Below are positions 30,032 to 37,797 of a DNA stretch of 40,504 nucleotides, one piece after another. The notes beneath the pieces were generated by a model, which saw nothing but the letters and a program-made list of their open reading frames with translations, was not told the origin of the DNA and made no database searches. A program made the translations under genes and the position numbers. Where the stretch lies: positions 1-40,504 of the IMG/VR virus record IMGVR_UViG_3300049825_000292, one strand, 5' to 3'. Within the stretch, counting starts at the first letter, position 1; each line of letters opens with the position of its first letter. The stretch comes from a virus.

Positions 30032-30390
30032 ACCGTCTCCACTCTGGCAAGCGCCGCTACGTCGGTGTCGCGCCAGTTGCCAAGTCCCGTAACTTCATAG
30101 CGCACCGTGCCGATCCGTACTTCGTCGCCGCGCTGAATGTCAGCGGTATCGAGGAAGAAACCGACCATGTCATAGCGAACCATACTCAGTTCAGGGAGGC
30201 TCTGCATAATCTTGGTGGCTTGTGCGGCGGGCCAGATACGACACGCAACGCCAGCCGTGAGCAGTGCCAATACCCCGCGCTTGCCGCTCGCAACCACCGG
30301 CGCGCGGTAGATGTCCACGCTGCTGTTATGATCGCCTGCCTTCGTTGCGCGAATGGCGGCGCGCTGGGTGTCACTGAGGAAGCTACTCAT
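30028..30390 (-). CDS. Head closure protein
   Basis: A 120-residue beta-rich protein with VDIYRAPVVAS, MVGFFLDTADIQRGDEVRIG and an ending characteristic of phage head-closure/stopper proteins (SPP1 gp16-like), which sit between adaptor and tail completion genes. Gene order is diagnostic. Confidence 0.75.
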   Translation of the reverse strand: MSSFLSDTQRAAIRATKAGDHNSSVDIYRAPVVASGKRGVLALLTAGVACRIWPAAQATKIMQSLPELSMVRYDMVGFFLDTADIQRGDEVRIGTVRYEVTGLGNWRDTDVAALARVETV

Positions 30391-30941
30391 CCGGTTGCCA
30401 CCCGATCAATGTTGATCAGCTTGCTCCCCTGATCGCCGCGCTCCACATAGGTGCTCGTAGCACCCGCCATACGGCGGTACTTTGCGGCCTGCTCTTGGCA
30501 CATCTTGCTTTGCTGGCTACGGCTATAGCTGCCCTCGACATCGCTGAAATCAAACTCCAGCACATAGCGGCTGGCAATGCGCTCCCAGGCGTCAGCAGCA
30601 GCCATGTAGAGATTGTAGGCCGTGCCTCGGCAACTCAGTGGTTGATAATTGATCGCGGGCGTGGTGAGGATGCCGCGCTGATAGTCCATGGTGTATTGCG
30701 TGGTTTCGGTTAGGATCGTGCGACTGCCACTGAGATAGACGACCGCTGCTGTATCAATATTCCCCACCCCGACGCCGAACCGCGTCAGGGTGGGGCTGTT
30801 GAGTGGTTCCAACGCCCGGTTAAATTCGACCGCATGGTCGTCTAGCATACCCTGGTAGTCATCCTCAGTGAACGTACTGTCGTAGTTCACAAAGGATGCC
30901 AGGCGCGCTAGAAGGGTGGTACATTCGGGACGTGGAGCCAT
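30387..30941 (-). CDS. Head-tail adaptor protein
   Basis: A 184-residue helical protein between the capsid genes and the head-closure gene. N-terminal TEDDYQGMLDDHAVEF and the C-terminal helical end match the size and place of gp15/gp6-like adaptors, which bind the portal ring. Family match is by position. Confidence 0.72.
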   Translation of the reverse strand: MAPRPECTTLLARLASFVNYDSTFTEDDYQGMLDDHAVEFNRALEPLNSPTLTRFGVGVGNIDTAAVVYLSGSRTILTETTQYTMDYQRGILTTPAINYQPLSCRGTAYNLYMAAADAWERIASRYVLEFDFSDVEGSYSRSQQSKMCQEQAAKYRRMAGATSTYVERGDQGSKLINIDRVATG

Positions 30942-30949
30942 ACAACCTC

Positions 30950-31327
30950 CTACGGGCGGTTCAGCACAATCGCGGCCTGACGGGTAATCGTTGGCGATGT
31001 GCCTGCACCTGCGAACGTCGATACCAAGCGCACATAACGCTTGTTCGTGCGGAACGGAATGAACTGCTCGCCGGTCTGCGTGGTGGTGCTCAGGGTAATG
31101 ACGTCCGATGCGCCGCTGGTGAGCGCAAAGAACGTTGCATTGTCATCTGAGTGTTCCACACTGAATACCACGGTATTGCTACCAGAGGCATTCGCGGCGG
31201 CAGTGAAGTTGACCTGCGCAACCAGCCCGCGTGTCGGGGTTTGCTTCAGATCAAGGCCGGTGCTGTTGGTCGTTGCAGTAATCACGGACGACGCCTGCAA
31301 CACCAGATTCGTATCACGAATTGCCAT
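30950..31327 (-). CDS. Capsid decoration-like beta protein
   Basis: A 125-residue Thr/Ser/Ala/Val-rich protein that follows the major capsid gene. Its pattern (VVFSVEHSDDNATFFALTSG, and RYVRLVSTFAGAG) resembles small trimeric capsid decoration or virion beta-sandwich proteins. No known domain recognised by name. Confidence 0.7.
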   Translation of the reverse strand: MAIRDTNLVLQASSVITATTNSTGLDLKQTPTRGLVAQVNFTAAANASGSNTVVFSVEHSDDNATFFALTSGASDVITLSTTTQTGEQFIPFRTNKRYVRLVSTFAGAGTSPTITRQAAIVLNRP

Positions 31328-31338
31328 TGGTGTTGCTC

Positions 31339-32346
31339 CTAGCTGTACTTGATGTCATACACGCGGCCGAGGCTGCGTGTTGACTGATTCATGAGGCCGC
31401 CCGCCCAATCAACGAGAGTGCGATACGTCACACCGTTCTCCAGCAGCCCCAAGTCTTGAGCAATCAACGGCTGCATCTGCCAACCCTGGAAATGCTCAGT
31501 GTTGTAGTTGACGGCGTACACGCTGGTCATGGTGCTGGCACCGTCAACGCCTGCGGCGGTTTCGGTGTTGGTAATGATGTTGGTGCTCTGATCGGCCTTC
31601 TTGCCAATGTCACGAACAAGCGCGTTCTTGTAGGTCATCACGCCGCGCCCGATCTGATCGGTTGCAGTCGAGAACCCGCCCTGACCTGAGAACGTGCGCG
31701 CCAGGCGATCCCAGCGTCGCGACATCTCAGCGCTCATATACAGCACCACGCCGTTGCCGTCCGGGCTGTCCACTGACCAGAGCAGCTGGTCAACGAACTC
31801 CAGGAATGCGCCGAATGTGGCGGCTGTGGCCGATGCGGTCACAACCACGCCGCCCGCGTCAATCTTGTTCTCAGATCGCACACCGAACACCGTTGGGTTA
31901 TCGATGCGCGAGCGGATACCGACAATCGCCTTGGTGTCGCCCGTGCCATGGTTGTTGTTGATGAACTTGTCATTGAAATCATATGCGGCGGCCTTCATAT
32001 AGATGCCGGTCTGCGCCGCGCGAGGATCGGTGATCTGGTTCTCATCCATTACCAGGAGCTTGTCTACATCGATGTAGTTACGCAGCGTGTAGATTGATTC
32101 CTGGTAAGGGGTTGGGGTGCCAGCAACGGTCGTGCCCTCATCATTGATGTTTGCCCATGTGACGCTTGGGAGATTGCCTTCCCATCGCACGCCATTGACA
32201 TACAGGCTCTTTTTGTCCGTGAACGGAATATCACGGGCCATGACCGAGCCATTATCGATGAGGGAGAATGTGACCGCCTGCACCAGCGGGTCATTAGACA
32301 GCATCGCATACTGTGCGAGCGTCAATGCATTGGCGCTGATAGCCAT
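31339..32346 (-). CDS. Major capsid protein, HK97 fold
   Basis: A 335-residue protein with the major-capsid pattern: early LTLAQYAMLSNDPLVQAVTF, PSVTWANINDEGTTVAGTPT, a central DFNDKFINNNHGTGDTKAIV and a C-terminal RTLVDWAGGLMNQSTRSLGR. It follows the scaffold gene. No protease gene is seen, so assembly probably follows the SPP1-like route with a removable scaffold. Confidence 0.92.
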   Translation of the reverse strand: MAISANALTLAQYAMLSNDPLVQAVTFSLIDNGSVMARDIPFTDKKSLYVNGVRWEGNLPSVTWANINDEGTTVAGTPTPYQESIYTLRNYIDVDKLLVMDENQITDPRAAQTGIYMKAAAYDFNDKFINNNHGTGDTKAIVGIRSRIDNPTVFGVRSENKIDAGGVVVTASATAATFGAFLEFVDQLLWSVDSPDGNGVVLYMSAEMSRRWDRLARTFSGQGGFSTATDQIGRGVMTYKNALVRDIGKKADQSTNIITNTETAAGVDGASTMTSVYAVNYNTEHFQGWQMQPLIAQDLGLLENGVTYRTLVDWAGGLMNQSTRSLGRVYDIKYS

Positions 32347-32357
32347 GGGTTATTCTC

Positions 32358-32897
32358 CTACTTTTTCCACTGAATATCACTAAGGCGCGGCGGATTCTTC
32401 GGATCGAATACCGGGGTACTCGTTCGGGTGGCCGCCGGATTGGTCGGAGCGGTTGTGGGTACGGTTGGGGCGGGCGCTGCTCCCACCGGGGGAGACTGCA
32501 CCTTCAGCAACTCTAAAAGCTTTTGGGCGTCGGCTTTTAACTCAGCTGGAGTGTCGCCGCGCAGCCGGTCGGCTAATTCCAGGGGTAATCCAAGCTCGCG
32601 CGCAATCGCGTGTTGTCGCTGGGTTGCCTCATAGCGGGCCACCGCAGCCGCAAGATCGGCGGCCTTGGTTTGCTCCGCTTCGTACAGAGCTTTGAAGTCG
32701 CCTTGCTCTTTCAGCCGCTTGGCTTCCGCCTCCTGCTGTGCAGTCTCGGCACTACGCAGGGTGGTGCGGTACTTTGCGGCCTCGGATCGGGCCTCTTTTA
32801 GCTCGCGCTCCAATATCGCCAGTCGCGCGGATGGGTCAGCGTCAACCACCGGGGCTGGTGCTGGTGCTTCCTGAGCAGGCGCGGTCGGTTCCGTCAT
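32358..32897 (-). CDS. Scaffolding protein
   Basis: A 179-residue protein starting MTEPTAPAQEAPAPAPVVDA, then a long charged coiled coil (SARLAILERELKEARSEAAK...), and a Pro/Thr/Ala end. This acidic, coiled-coil composition immediately upstream of the capsid gene is the standard scaffold profile. GGAG lies 8 bp before the ATG; the longer ORF from 33020 is rejected because it would run through the terminator hairpin. Confidence 0.87.
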   Translation of the reverse strand: MTEPTAPAQEAPAPAPVVDADPSARLAILERELKEARSEAAKYRTTLRSAETAQQEAEAKRLKEQGDFKALYEAEQTKAADLAAAVARYEATQRQHAIARELGLPLELADRLRGDTPAELKADAQKLLELLKVQSPPVGAAPAPTVPTTAPTNPAATRTSTPVFDPKNPPRLSDIQWKK

Positions 32898-32913
32898 GGG
32901 GGTGTTCTCCAGA

Positions 32914-32954
32914 TAAAACAAAAGGCGCGCAATCCCACCAGGGGATCGCACGCC
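32914..32954 (-). terminator. Rho-independent terminator upstream of the scaffold gene
   Basis: On the minus strand a 13-bp stem (complement of 32942-32954 with 32924-32936, two G-T pairs) with loop CTGGT and a following T-run TTTTGTTTT. It lies between the promoter at 32997-33021 and the scaffold gene, so transcripts that start there must read through it. Confidence 0.85.
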
Positions 32955-32996
32955 GTTAACCACGTAGGGTGTTAGGACATGGGTATCTTCAATTGT

Positions 32997-33021
32997 CTCT
33001 AGTATATCACTTCGTGTCAAT
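32997..33021 (-). promoter_or_regulatory. Putative late promoter, copy B (scaffold)
   Basis: 25 bp, 20/25 identical to the element upstream of the endolysin, with ATTGAC, CG, GTG and TATACTA blocks in the same spacing. TATACT (complement of 33001-33006) has TGA before it. The transcription start would be about 32994, 40 bp before the terminator hairpin. Confidence 0.6.
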
Positions 33022-33210
33022 CAGCGGTGCGATCTGCGCTAGTACCGAATCACATTGCTTGGCTATGCTGATCGCCAGCCGCCTGAGGCTCTGCAACTCC
33101 GCTTGCATCTGCGACAGGTTGATCGGCTGGGACGGGCATGGCTGGGATGATCGGTGCGGGGTTGGCGGCTTGCTCTGCGTCAATTCGGAGCTGTTCATCA
33201 TCGTAGTCAT
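33007..33210 (-). CDS. Possible small ORF overlapping the portal 3' end
   Basis: A 67-residue ORF in another frame overlapping the portal C-terminal codons by 161 bp, with a Pro/Ser/Gln-rich start and a helical end (MQAELQSLRRLAISIAKQ). A GGGG precedes a possible inner ATG. It could be a real overlapping gene or a chance reading; the large overlap lowers confidence. Confidence 0.3.
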   Translation of the reverse strand: MTTMMNSSELTQSKPPTPHRSSQPCPSQPINLSQMQAELQSLRRLAISIAKQCDSVLAQIAPLIDTK

Positions 33211-34438
33211 ACCCCATCTCAGTAGTTAGCGTTTCGTCACTCACTAGTCCAGTGCCCTGCTTCTTGACGGTGGTGTCTACCAGCTCGCTGCTGTTGGTTG
33301 GCAGCGGATCAGGCCAGCTAATGGTAGTCTCTTGCTCGCCATACCCGCCAATGATCGCTAGGAGGTTATTGATCCGTGAGATCAGCCCGCCGTACATGGC
33401 GCGCTTAACCATCGTTCGCTCGAGGGCGTCCGCAAACAGCACACGCAACCCGAAGTTGGTTAAGGCACCCAGGTTGCCCACCTGCGACATGTCTGGCATC
33501 CGCCCTTGCGCATAGAACGCCGCGCGCATGTCGAGGTAGAATTGACGGGCAGCCGCAAGGTCACTACTCATCTCCAGGTTGTACACATCGCCATCGCCAG
33601 GTATCTCCCAGAACTGATCCGCGCCGCGTCTGAGGCTCTCAACCGTCACGCCTTTGCCGATTGTCTGCGGGCTTGCGTGCAATCGAATGATCTTGCGCGT
33701 GCTGCTCACGCTGCCGTTGATGGCGTCGTTCAGTTGCACATCCTCAAGGTCGGTATAGCCCCAAACGCTGTTGGGGTTGATCAGGTTTTGGCACCAGATG
33801 ATCGGCGCTTGTGCGTAGGGCCAGAGTGACTCGCCGGTTTTATGCCACTGTTGATCCGGGCCTGCGTCAAGCGCCTCGTAGTTTTCGATCATCCATCCGC
33901 CGTCGCAGCAGGTAATATCCTCGCGGCGGGTAACGCCCGCGCCCTGACGGTCAACCTTGAATTGGATACGGTAGCGCCAGACCTCGTTGATATCTTCTTC
34001 TTCGGTGCAGATGTCCACATACGCCGGGTCAAGGTTGATCAGCCGGATACGTCCATCCATCCGCATCACGACCTTGACGACCGCAATACCCGCAAGCGCA
34101 CCGTTCATCGCAATGCCAGTGAGCAGCGCGGGCTTGTCATTGGCGGCCCAGATACCGTCAACGTACTCCTCTGCGGGCGACTCGGTAACGTCGGTTTCGT
34201 CAAACTGCCATTCAATCTCATTGCCGAATAGCATGGACACGCCTTTGTCTACCACCTGGCGCGCGAGGTTGACAATGGTATTGTCATTCGGCTGCCCACG
34301 GCGTACCATCAATTGATCAGGGTGACGACCCTCGTAGTACGCCCATGCGGTGGTAATCCGCTGATTACGCTCGCTGATCTCGGCAGCCTTGGTTTGCTCA
34401 TGGAGCAAGGCGGGTATATAGCCGGGTTGGTTGATCAT
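33050..34438 (-). CDS. Portal protein, SPP1 gp6-like
   Basis: A 462-residue portal of the SPP1 gp6-like family: N-terminal helices, NLARQVVDKGVSMLFGNEIE, GIAVVKVVMRMDGRIRLINL, SVWGYTDLEDVQLNDAINGS, and GDVYNLEMSSDLAAARQFYL leading into the stem/crown helices. Downstream of terminase, as expected. It forms the dodecameric DNA-entry ring. Confidence 0.92.
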   Translation of the reverse strand: MINQPGYIPALLHEQTKAAEISERNQRITTAWAYYEGRHPDQLMVRRGQPNDNTIVNLARQVVDKGVSMLFGNEIEWQFDETDVTESPAEEYVDGIWAANDKPALLTGIAMNGALAGIAVVKVVMRMDGRIRLINLDPAYVDICTEEEDINEVWRYRIQFKVDRQGAGVTRREDITCCDGGWMIENYEALDAGPDQQWHKTGESLWPYAQAPIIWCQNLINPNSVWGYTDLEDVQLNDAINGSVSSTRKIIRLHASPQTIGKGVTVESLRRGADQFWEIPGDGDVYNLEMSSDLAAARQFYLDMRAAFYAQGRMPDMSQVGNLGALTNFGLRVLFADALERTMVKRAMYGGLISRINNLLAIIGGYGEQETTISWPDPLPTNSSELVDTTVKKQGTGLVSDETLTTEMGYDYDDEQLRIDAEQAANPAPIIPAMPVPADQPVADASGVAEPQAAGDQHSQAM

Positions 34439-35892
34439 TGTACGATTCCCTTACCCGGCACATAGACCGGCTCTGGTGCATTGGTATACAGTGGGTTGGC
34501 AGATACAGCGGTTTCAATCCTGCCAGATAAGCGGTTGAATGCCCCGCTACTCGCATCGGTTTGATCGTCGTGATCAACATACGGAAACGCGGTCAACTCA
34601 TCAAGAAACGTCGTATTCCAAGCGCCGGCAACAATCGACACATTGCCCGCCTCGCACTGAGCAGCCAGGGGATCGGCGCGGGTCACTTTGTCACTACTTA
34701 CCCGATCGGCGCGCGCGCCATAGGCGGCGAGGTTGCGCACAAGCGTGTCAGTCGCTTCCTTTGCCAGTCCTGGCGCTTGCTCAATGTACGTCGCCACCCG
34801 ACCGTAGCTGGATTGGTCGGTTGCTGCGGTTTGCAGGATGAGCGCATTCCGCTGATGGGCCGTCAGTTGTACACGGATGACGTGTTCAATGATGTACTTA
34901 CCATCAGCCTTGCTCATCAGCACTCCTACGGTATAGTCACCATTCCCCTCACCCGCCCCGGCTAAGTCCCAGTAGCGCGCCCGTTCAGCCTTGGCTGGCG
35001 CTGTTTTCACAACCTCAAACCAATGGCGCTTGAACATTGCTCCCTCAGGCGGCGCGGGCTTCTGTTGATAGAGTGCCTGCCAGCCACGCGGGCCGAGCGT
35101 CTTTTGGATGTCGAGTAAGGCGGGTAGATCGTAGCGTTCACTGCACAGCGGGCTTCCTACGGCTCTGCCTAACACGTCGTGCTCCATTGCCAGCGCGGGC
35201 AGTTCGATCTTTGTCCACTGATCCGCCTGATCACTGGCAAGGATGCGCCCTGCTAGGTCATCCTCATGCCAGCGGGTCATGATCAAAATAATCGATGCGT
35301 TCGGTTCTAGTCGGGTATAGAGATCGTCCGTGTACCAATGCCATACGCGATCGCGATAGGTTGCACTATCCGCTTCCTCGCGGCTCTTGACCGGGTCGTC
35401 AATGATGATCAGATCACCGCCCTGCCCCGTGATACCGCCGCCAACCCCGACGGCTCGACATCCGCCGCCCGCACTCATCATCCAATCATTGACCGCTTGC
35501 CGCTCTGGGTCAAGGCTGAGTAATCGCTTGCGGGCGATACTACGAACCCGACGGCTGAACTTCTCCGCAAGGGTGGCATTGTAGGCCGCGATGACAATGC
35601 GCTGCGTCGCGTCCTGCTCAAGGCGGTACGCGGGATAATGGATAGTCGCAAGCTCGCTCTTGCCATGGCGCGGTGGCACGAACAGCATCAGCCGGTTGAT
35701 CTCACCTACTGTCACCCTGTCGAGCTGCGCACGGATGTAGGCGGTATGATGCCAATCCCAACGCATCGCGGGGGATGTGGCGGGCAGCCAGGTCGCAAAC
35801 GTGTTACGCGGTCGCAGCCGATTGCGCCGCTCGCGTTCAGCGTGGACGCGTAAGTTTATCAAGTTTAGCGATGAGATTGTCAAGCTGTTCAT
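34435..35892 (-). CDS. Terminase large subunit
   Basis: A 485-residue terminase ATPase-nuclease. Walker A PPRHGKS (73-79) and Walker B LIIIDDP (161-167) are clear, and MTRWHEDD (205-212) is the C-motif/coupling region. The nuclease domain shows RYWDLAGAGEGNGDYT (D309 and D319) and a late acidic DDQTDASS block. It uses the small subunit and portal to package DNA. The start at 35892 overlaps the small subunit by 56 bp; no strong ribosome binding site decides between it and downstream TTG codons. Confidence 0.95.
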   Translation of the reverse strand: MNSLTISSLNLINLRVHAERERRNRLRPRNTFATWLPATSPAMRWDWHHTAYIRAQLDRVTVGEINRLMLFVPPRHGKSELATIHYPAYRLEQDATQRIVIAAYNATLAEKFSRRVRSIARKRLLSLDPERQAVNDWMMSAGGGCRAVGVGGGITGQGGDLIIIDDPVKSREEADSATYRDRVWHWYTDDLYTRLEPNASIILIMTRWHEDDLAGRILASDQADQWTKIELPALAMEHDVLGRAVGSPLCSERYDLPALLDIQKTLGPRGWQALYQQKPAPPEGAMFKRHWFEVVKTAPAKAERARYWDLAGAGEGNGDYTVGVLMSKADGKYIIEHVIRVQLTAHQRNALILQTAATDQSSYGRVATYIEQAPGLAKEATDTLVRNLAAYGARADRVSSDKVTRADPLAAQCEAGNVSIVAGAWNTTFLDELTAFPYVDHDDQTDASSGAFNRLSGRIETAVSANPLYTNAPEPVYVPGKGIVQ

Positions 35893-36235
35893 CCGTGTAA
35901 TCGGCTAACTGTTCCGGCGTGATGCTCAGGCTCTCTAGCCCGTTCGTCTGCGGCGCGCGTCCATACCCGCGATCCCGTGCTTTGTTCTCTAGCCAGTATT
36001 TCGCCTGATCAAGATTGCCTTTGATGACCGCGTTGACCAAATGCCCCTCCGCAATATCTGAGATGTACGCGGCGGCCTCATCGTGCGCCTGCTTTGCCGT
36101 GGCGTAGTTGTCTATCCAGTATTTAATAGCAAGCCGATCAACGCCCAACTTTCTCCCCGCCAATGCCATATTGCCATTGGTTGTCTTTAGCGCTTCGATG
36201 ACTTGTACGAGGGTTAACCCTTTCTTTACGCCCAT
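35837..36235 (-). CDS. Terminase small subunit-like
   Basis: A 132-residue HTH-containing protein directly upstream of TerL. An N-terminal HTH (LTLVQVIEALKTTNGNMALA then GRKLGVDRLAIKYWI, about 7-41) is of the Fis/terminase-small kind, followed by helices for oligomerisation and a basic acidic-mixed end (TDEQLDNLIAKLDKLTRPR). It would recognise the packaging site, probably nearby. Confidence 0.8.
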   Translation of the reverse strand: MGVKKGLTLVQVIEALKTTNGNMALAGRKLGVDRLAIKYWIDNYATAKQAHDEAAAYISDIAEGHLVNAVIKGNLDQAKYWLENKARDRGYGRAPQTNGLESLSITPEQLADYTDEQLDNLIAKLDKLTRPR

Positions 36236-36244
36236 GGGTAAACA

Positions 36245-37501
36245 CTACTCCGCTTTCACGCACGTCAGCCCCTCGGCTTCGGCGCGTTTCAGGATAACAT
36301 CGGCCCATCGGGGATCGCGTTCTATTCCGTATCCAGCACGTCCTTCACGATGCGCGGCGATCAACGTTGTTCCTGTGCCACAATACGGATCAAGTACAAT
36401 GTCATCAATATCAGACGCCGCGCGAATACATCGCGTAGGGATCTCAGTGGCGAACGCTGCGCTTGCTTTTATCTCATTTACCGCGCCCACTTCCCATACC
36501 GTAGAATAGGCCTTAATCTCAGGTTCATCATTGAATGTAAAATCATCACCGACCCGCAACCAATAAATGCGTTCATCTGCGGGTATAAACATACGGGCGT
36601 TCAGTGTGATAGATGTTCCACGATCCCATATGATTTCTTGACGAATAGGGAACGACAGCCGTAGCAGCCATTGCATCGGGCTGACAACTCGTTTGTCACG
36701 GTATCGGATCTTGTGGTTATAGAAAATCGATCCATTAGGTGTCACATAGCCTCGTAACATCTCGAGTATTGCTACTTGGTGATCTTGGTATTCTTCCTCA
36801 GGCATATCATCTTGGTATGCGTCAGCCATCCGTTGCACAAATGCCGGATGTTCTTTCTGCATTCCGCTCGGCTTGAATGTGTCAAGTTTCTGGTTATATG
36901 GCGGGCTTGTCACAATAAGTGACGCTCGTTCCCCATCCATCAACCGCGCTACCGCCGCGCTATCGGTACAATCACCAACGAGTAGCCGATGCTTGTCGCC
37001 AATCAGCCACAGGTCGCCTACTGCGGTGCGGGTTGGGCCGTCGTCGGGCGTGGTATCAAACTCATCGCCGCCCTGCCCTTCGGCTAGTCCTGGCACAATC
37101 CCCGCCTCGATTGCCAGATTGTCCAGCATCTGCTGTACCGCGCTATCTGCCGTGCTGACATCGCGCAATAGCGCATCGAGCTTGATCGCGTCCGTGCTTG
37201 CAAGGGCGGCGATGGGGTCAAGCGTGGCAAGGATCAACGCCTCTTCCTCTTCACTCACATCGACCCACGTTACGGGGATCGTCGGCTGCCCAGACTTCAG
37301 CGCTTCCATTACTCTCAGGTGTCCGTCAATCAAGAACCCGCTACGCTCGTTGGCAATCACGTTCTGCACAATGCCAACCTCCGATAGCACGCCGCGCAGG
37401 GCGTCGGCCTGACTGCCGGGATGCATGCGGAAGTTGCGCGGGTTGGCTACGAGTTGATCCGGCGCTTCATCGCTGTATCGGGTTATACGGTTCTGCCACA
37501 T
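36245..37501 (-). CDS. ParB-like plus DNA methyltransferase fusion
   Basis: A 418-residue protein. Residues about 15-90 carry a ParB/Srx-like domain (NPRNFRMHPGSQADALRG, LIDGHLRVMEALKSG with G60, H61, R63). Residues about 165-418 form a beta-class DNA methyltransferase: LIVTSPPYNQ (motif IV, 199-202) and DPYCGTGTT (motif I) near the C-terminus. Such ParB-MTase fusions are common in phages and provide self-modification against restriction. A second, unfused methyltransferase lies in the early region. Confidence 0.92.
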   Translation of the reverse strand: MWQNRITRYSDEAPDQLVANPRNFRMHPGSQADALRGVLSEVGIVQNVIANERSGFLIDGHLRVMEALKSGQPTIPVTWVDVSEEEEALILATLDPIAALASTDAIKLDALLRDVSTADSAVQQMLDNLAIEAGIVPGLAEGQGGDEFDTTPDDGPTRTAVGDLWLIGDKHRLLVGDCTDSAAVARLMDGERASLIVTSPPYNQKLDTFKPSGMQKEHPAFVQRMADAYQDDMPEEEYQDHQVAILEMLRGYVTPNGSIFYNHKIRYRDKRVVSPMQWLLRLSFPIRQEIIWDRGTSITLNARMFIPADERIYWLRVGDDFTFNDEPEIKAYSTVWEVGAVNEIKASAAFATEIPTRCIRAASDIDDIVLDPYCGTGTTLIAAHREGRAGYGIERDPRWADVILKRAEAEGLTCVKAE

Positions 37502-37797
37502 TATTTTGTCCTAACGGGTATGGTAATCGTGCGGTCGTCAGTTTGCCCATCGCTGAACGTCGCCCGGAAGGTCACATCGTAGTTGCTGCCAATCGTGCCA
37601 CCGCTGAACCGCGCCGTGCCACGCGAGCCGGTTACGGATGGCCCGCTATCTACGGTTAGGCCAGGCGTGCCAACAATCACCACAGTACTCAGGGTGACAC
37701 TATCGGGCAATACATCAGTCCAGTCTACGCCATAGTTGCGGGCGTTGTCTGGGTCTTTCGATGCCAATACTTTATTGCGGGTGGTTTGCGTTGCCAT
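37501..37797 (-). CDS. Ig/beta-domain virion protein
   Basis: A 98-residue protein with YGVDWTDVLPDSVTLSTVVI, GSNYDVTFRATFSDGQTDDR and a final strand, the plan of small Ig-like domains in many phage virion genes. Start overlaps the previous stop. Adhesion or decoration is inferred. Confidence 0.72.
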   Translation of the reverse strand: MATQTTRNKVLASKDPDNARNYGVDWTDVLPDSVTLSTVVIVGTPGLTVDSGPSVTGSRGTARFSGGTIGSNYDVTFRATFSDGQTDDRTITIPVRTK

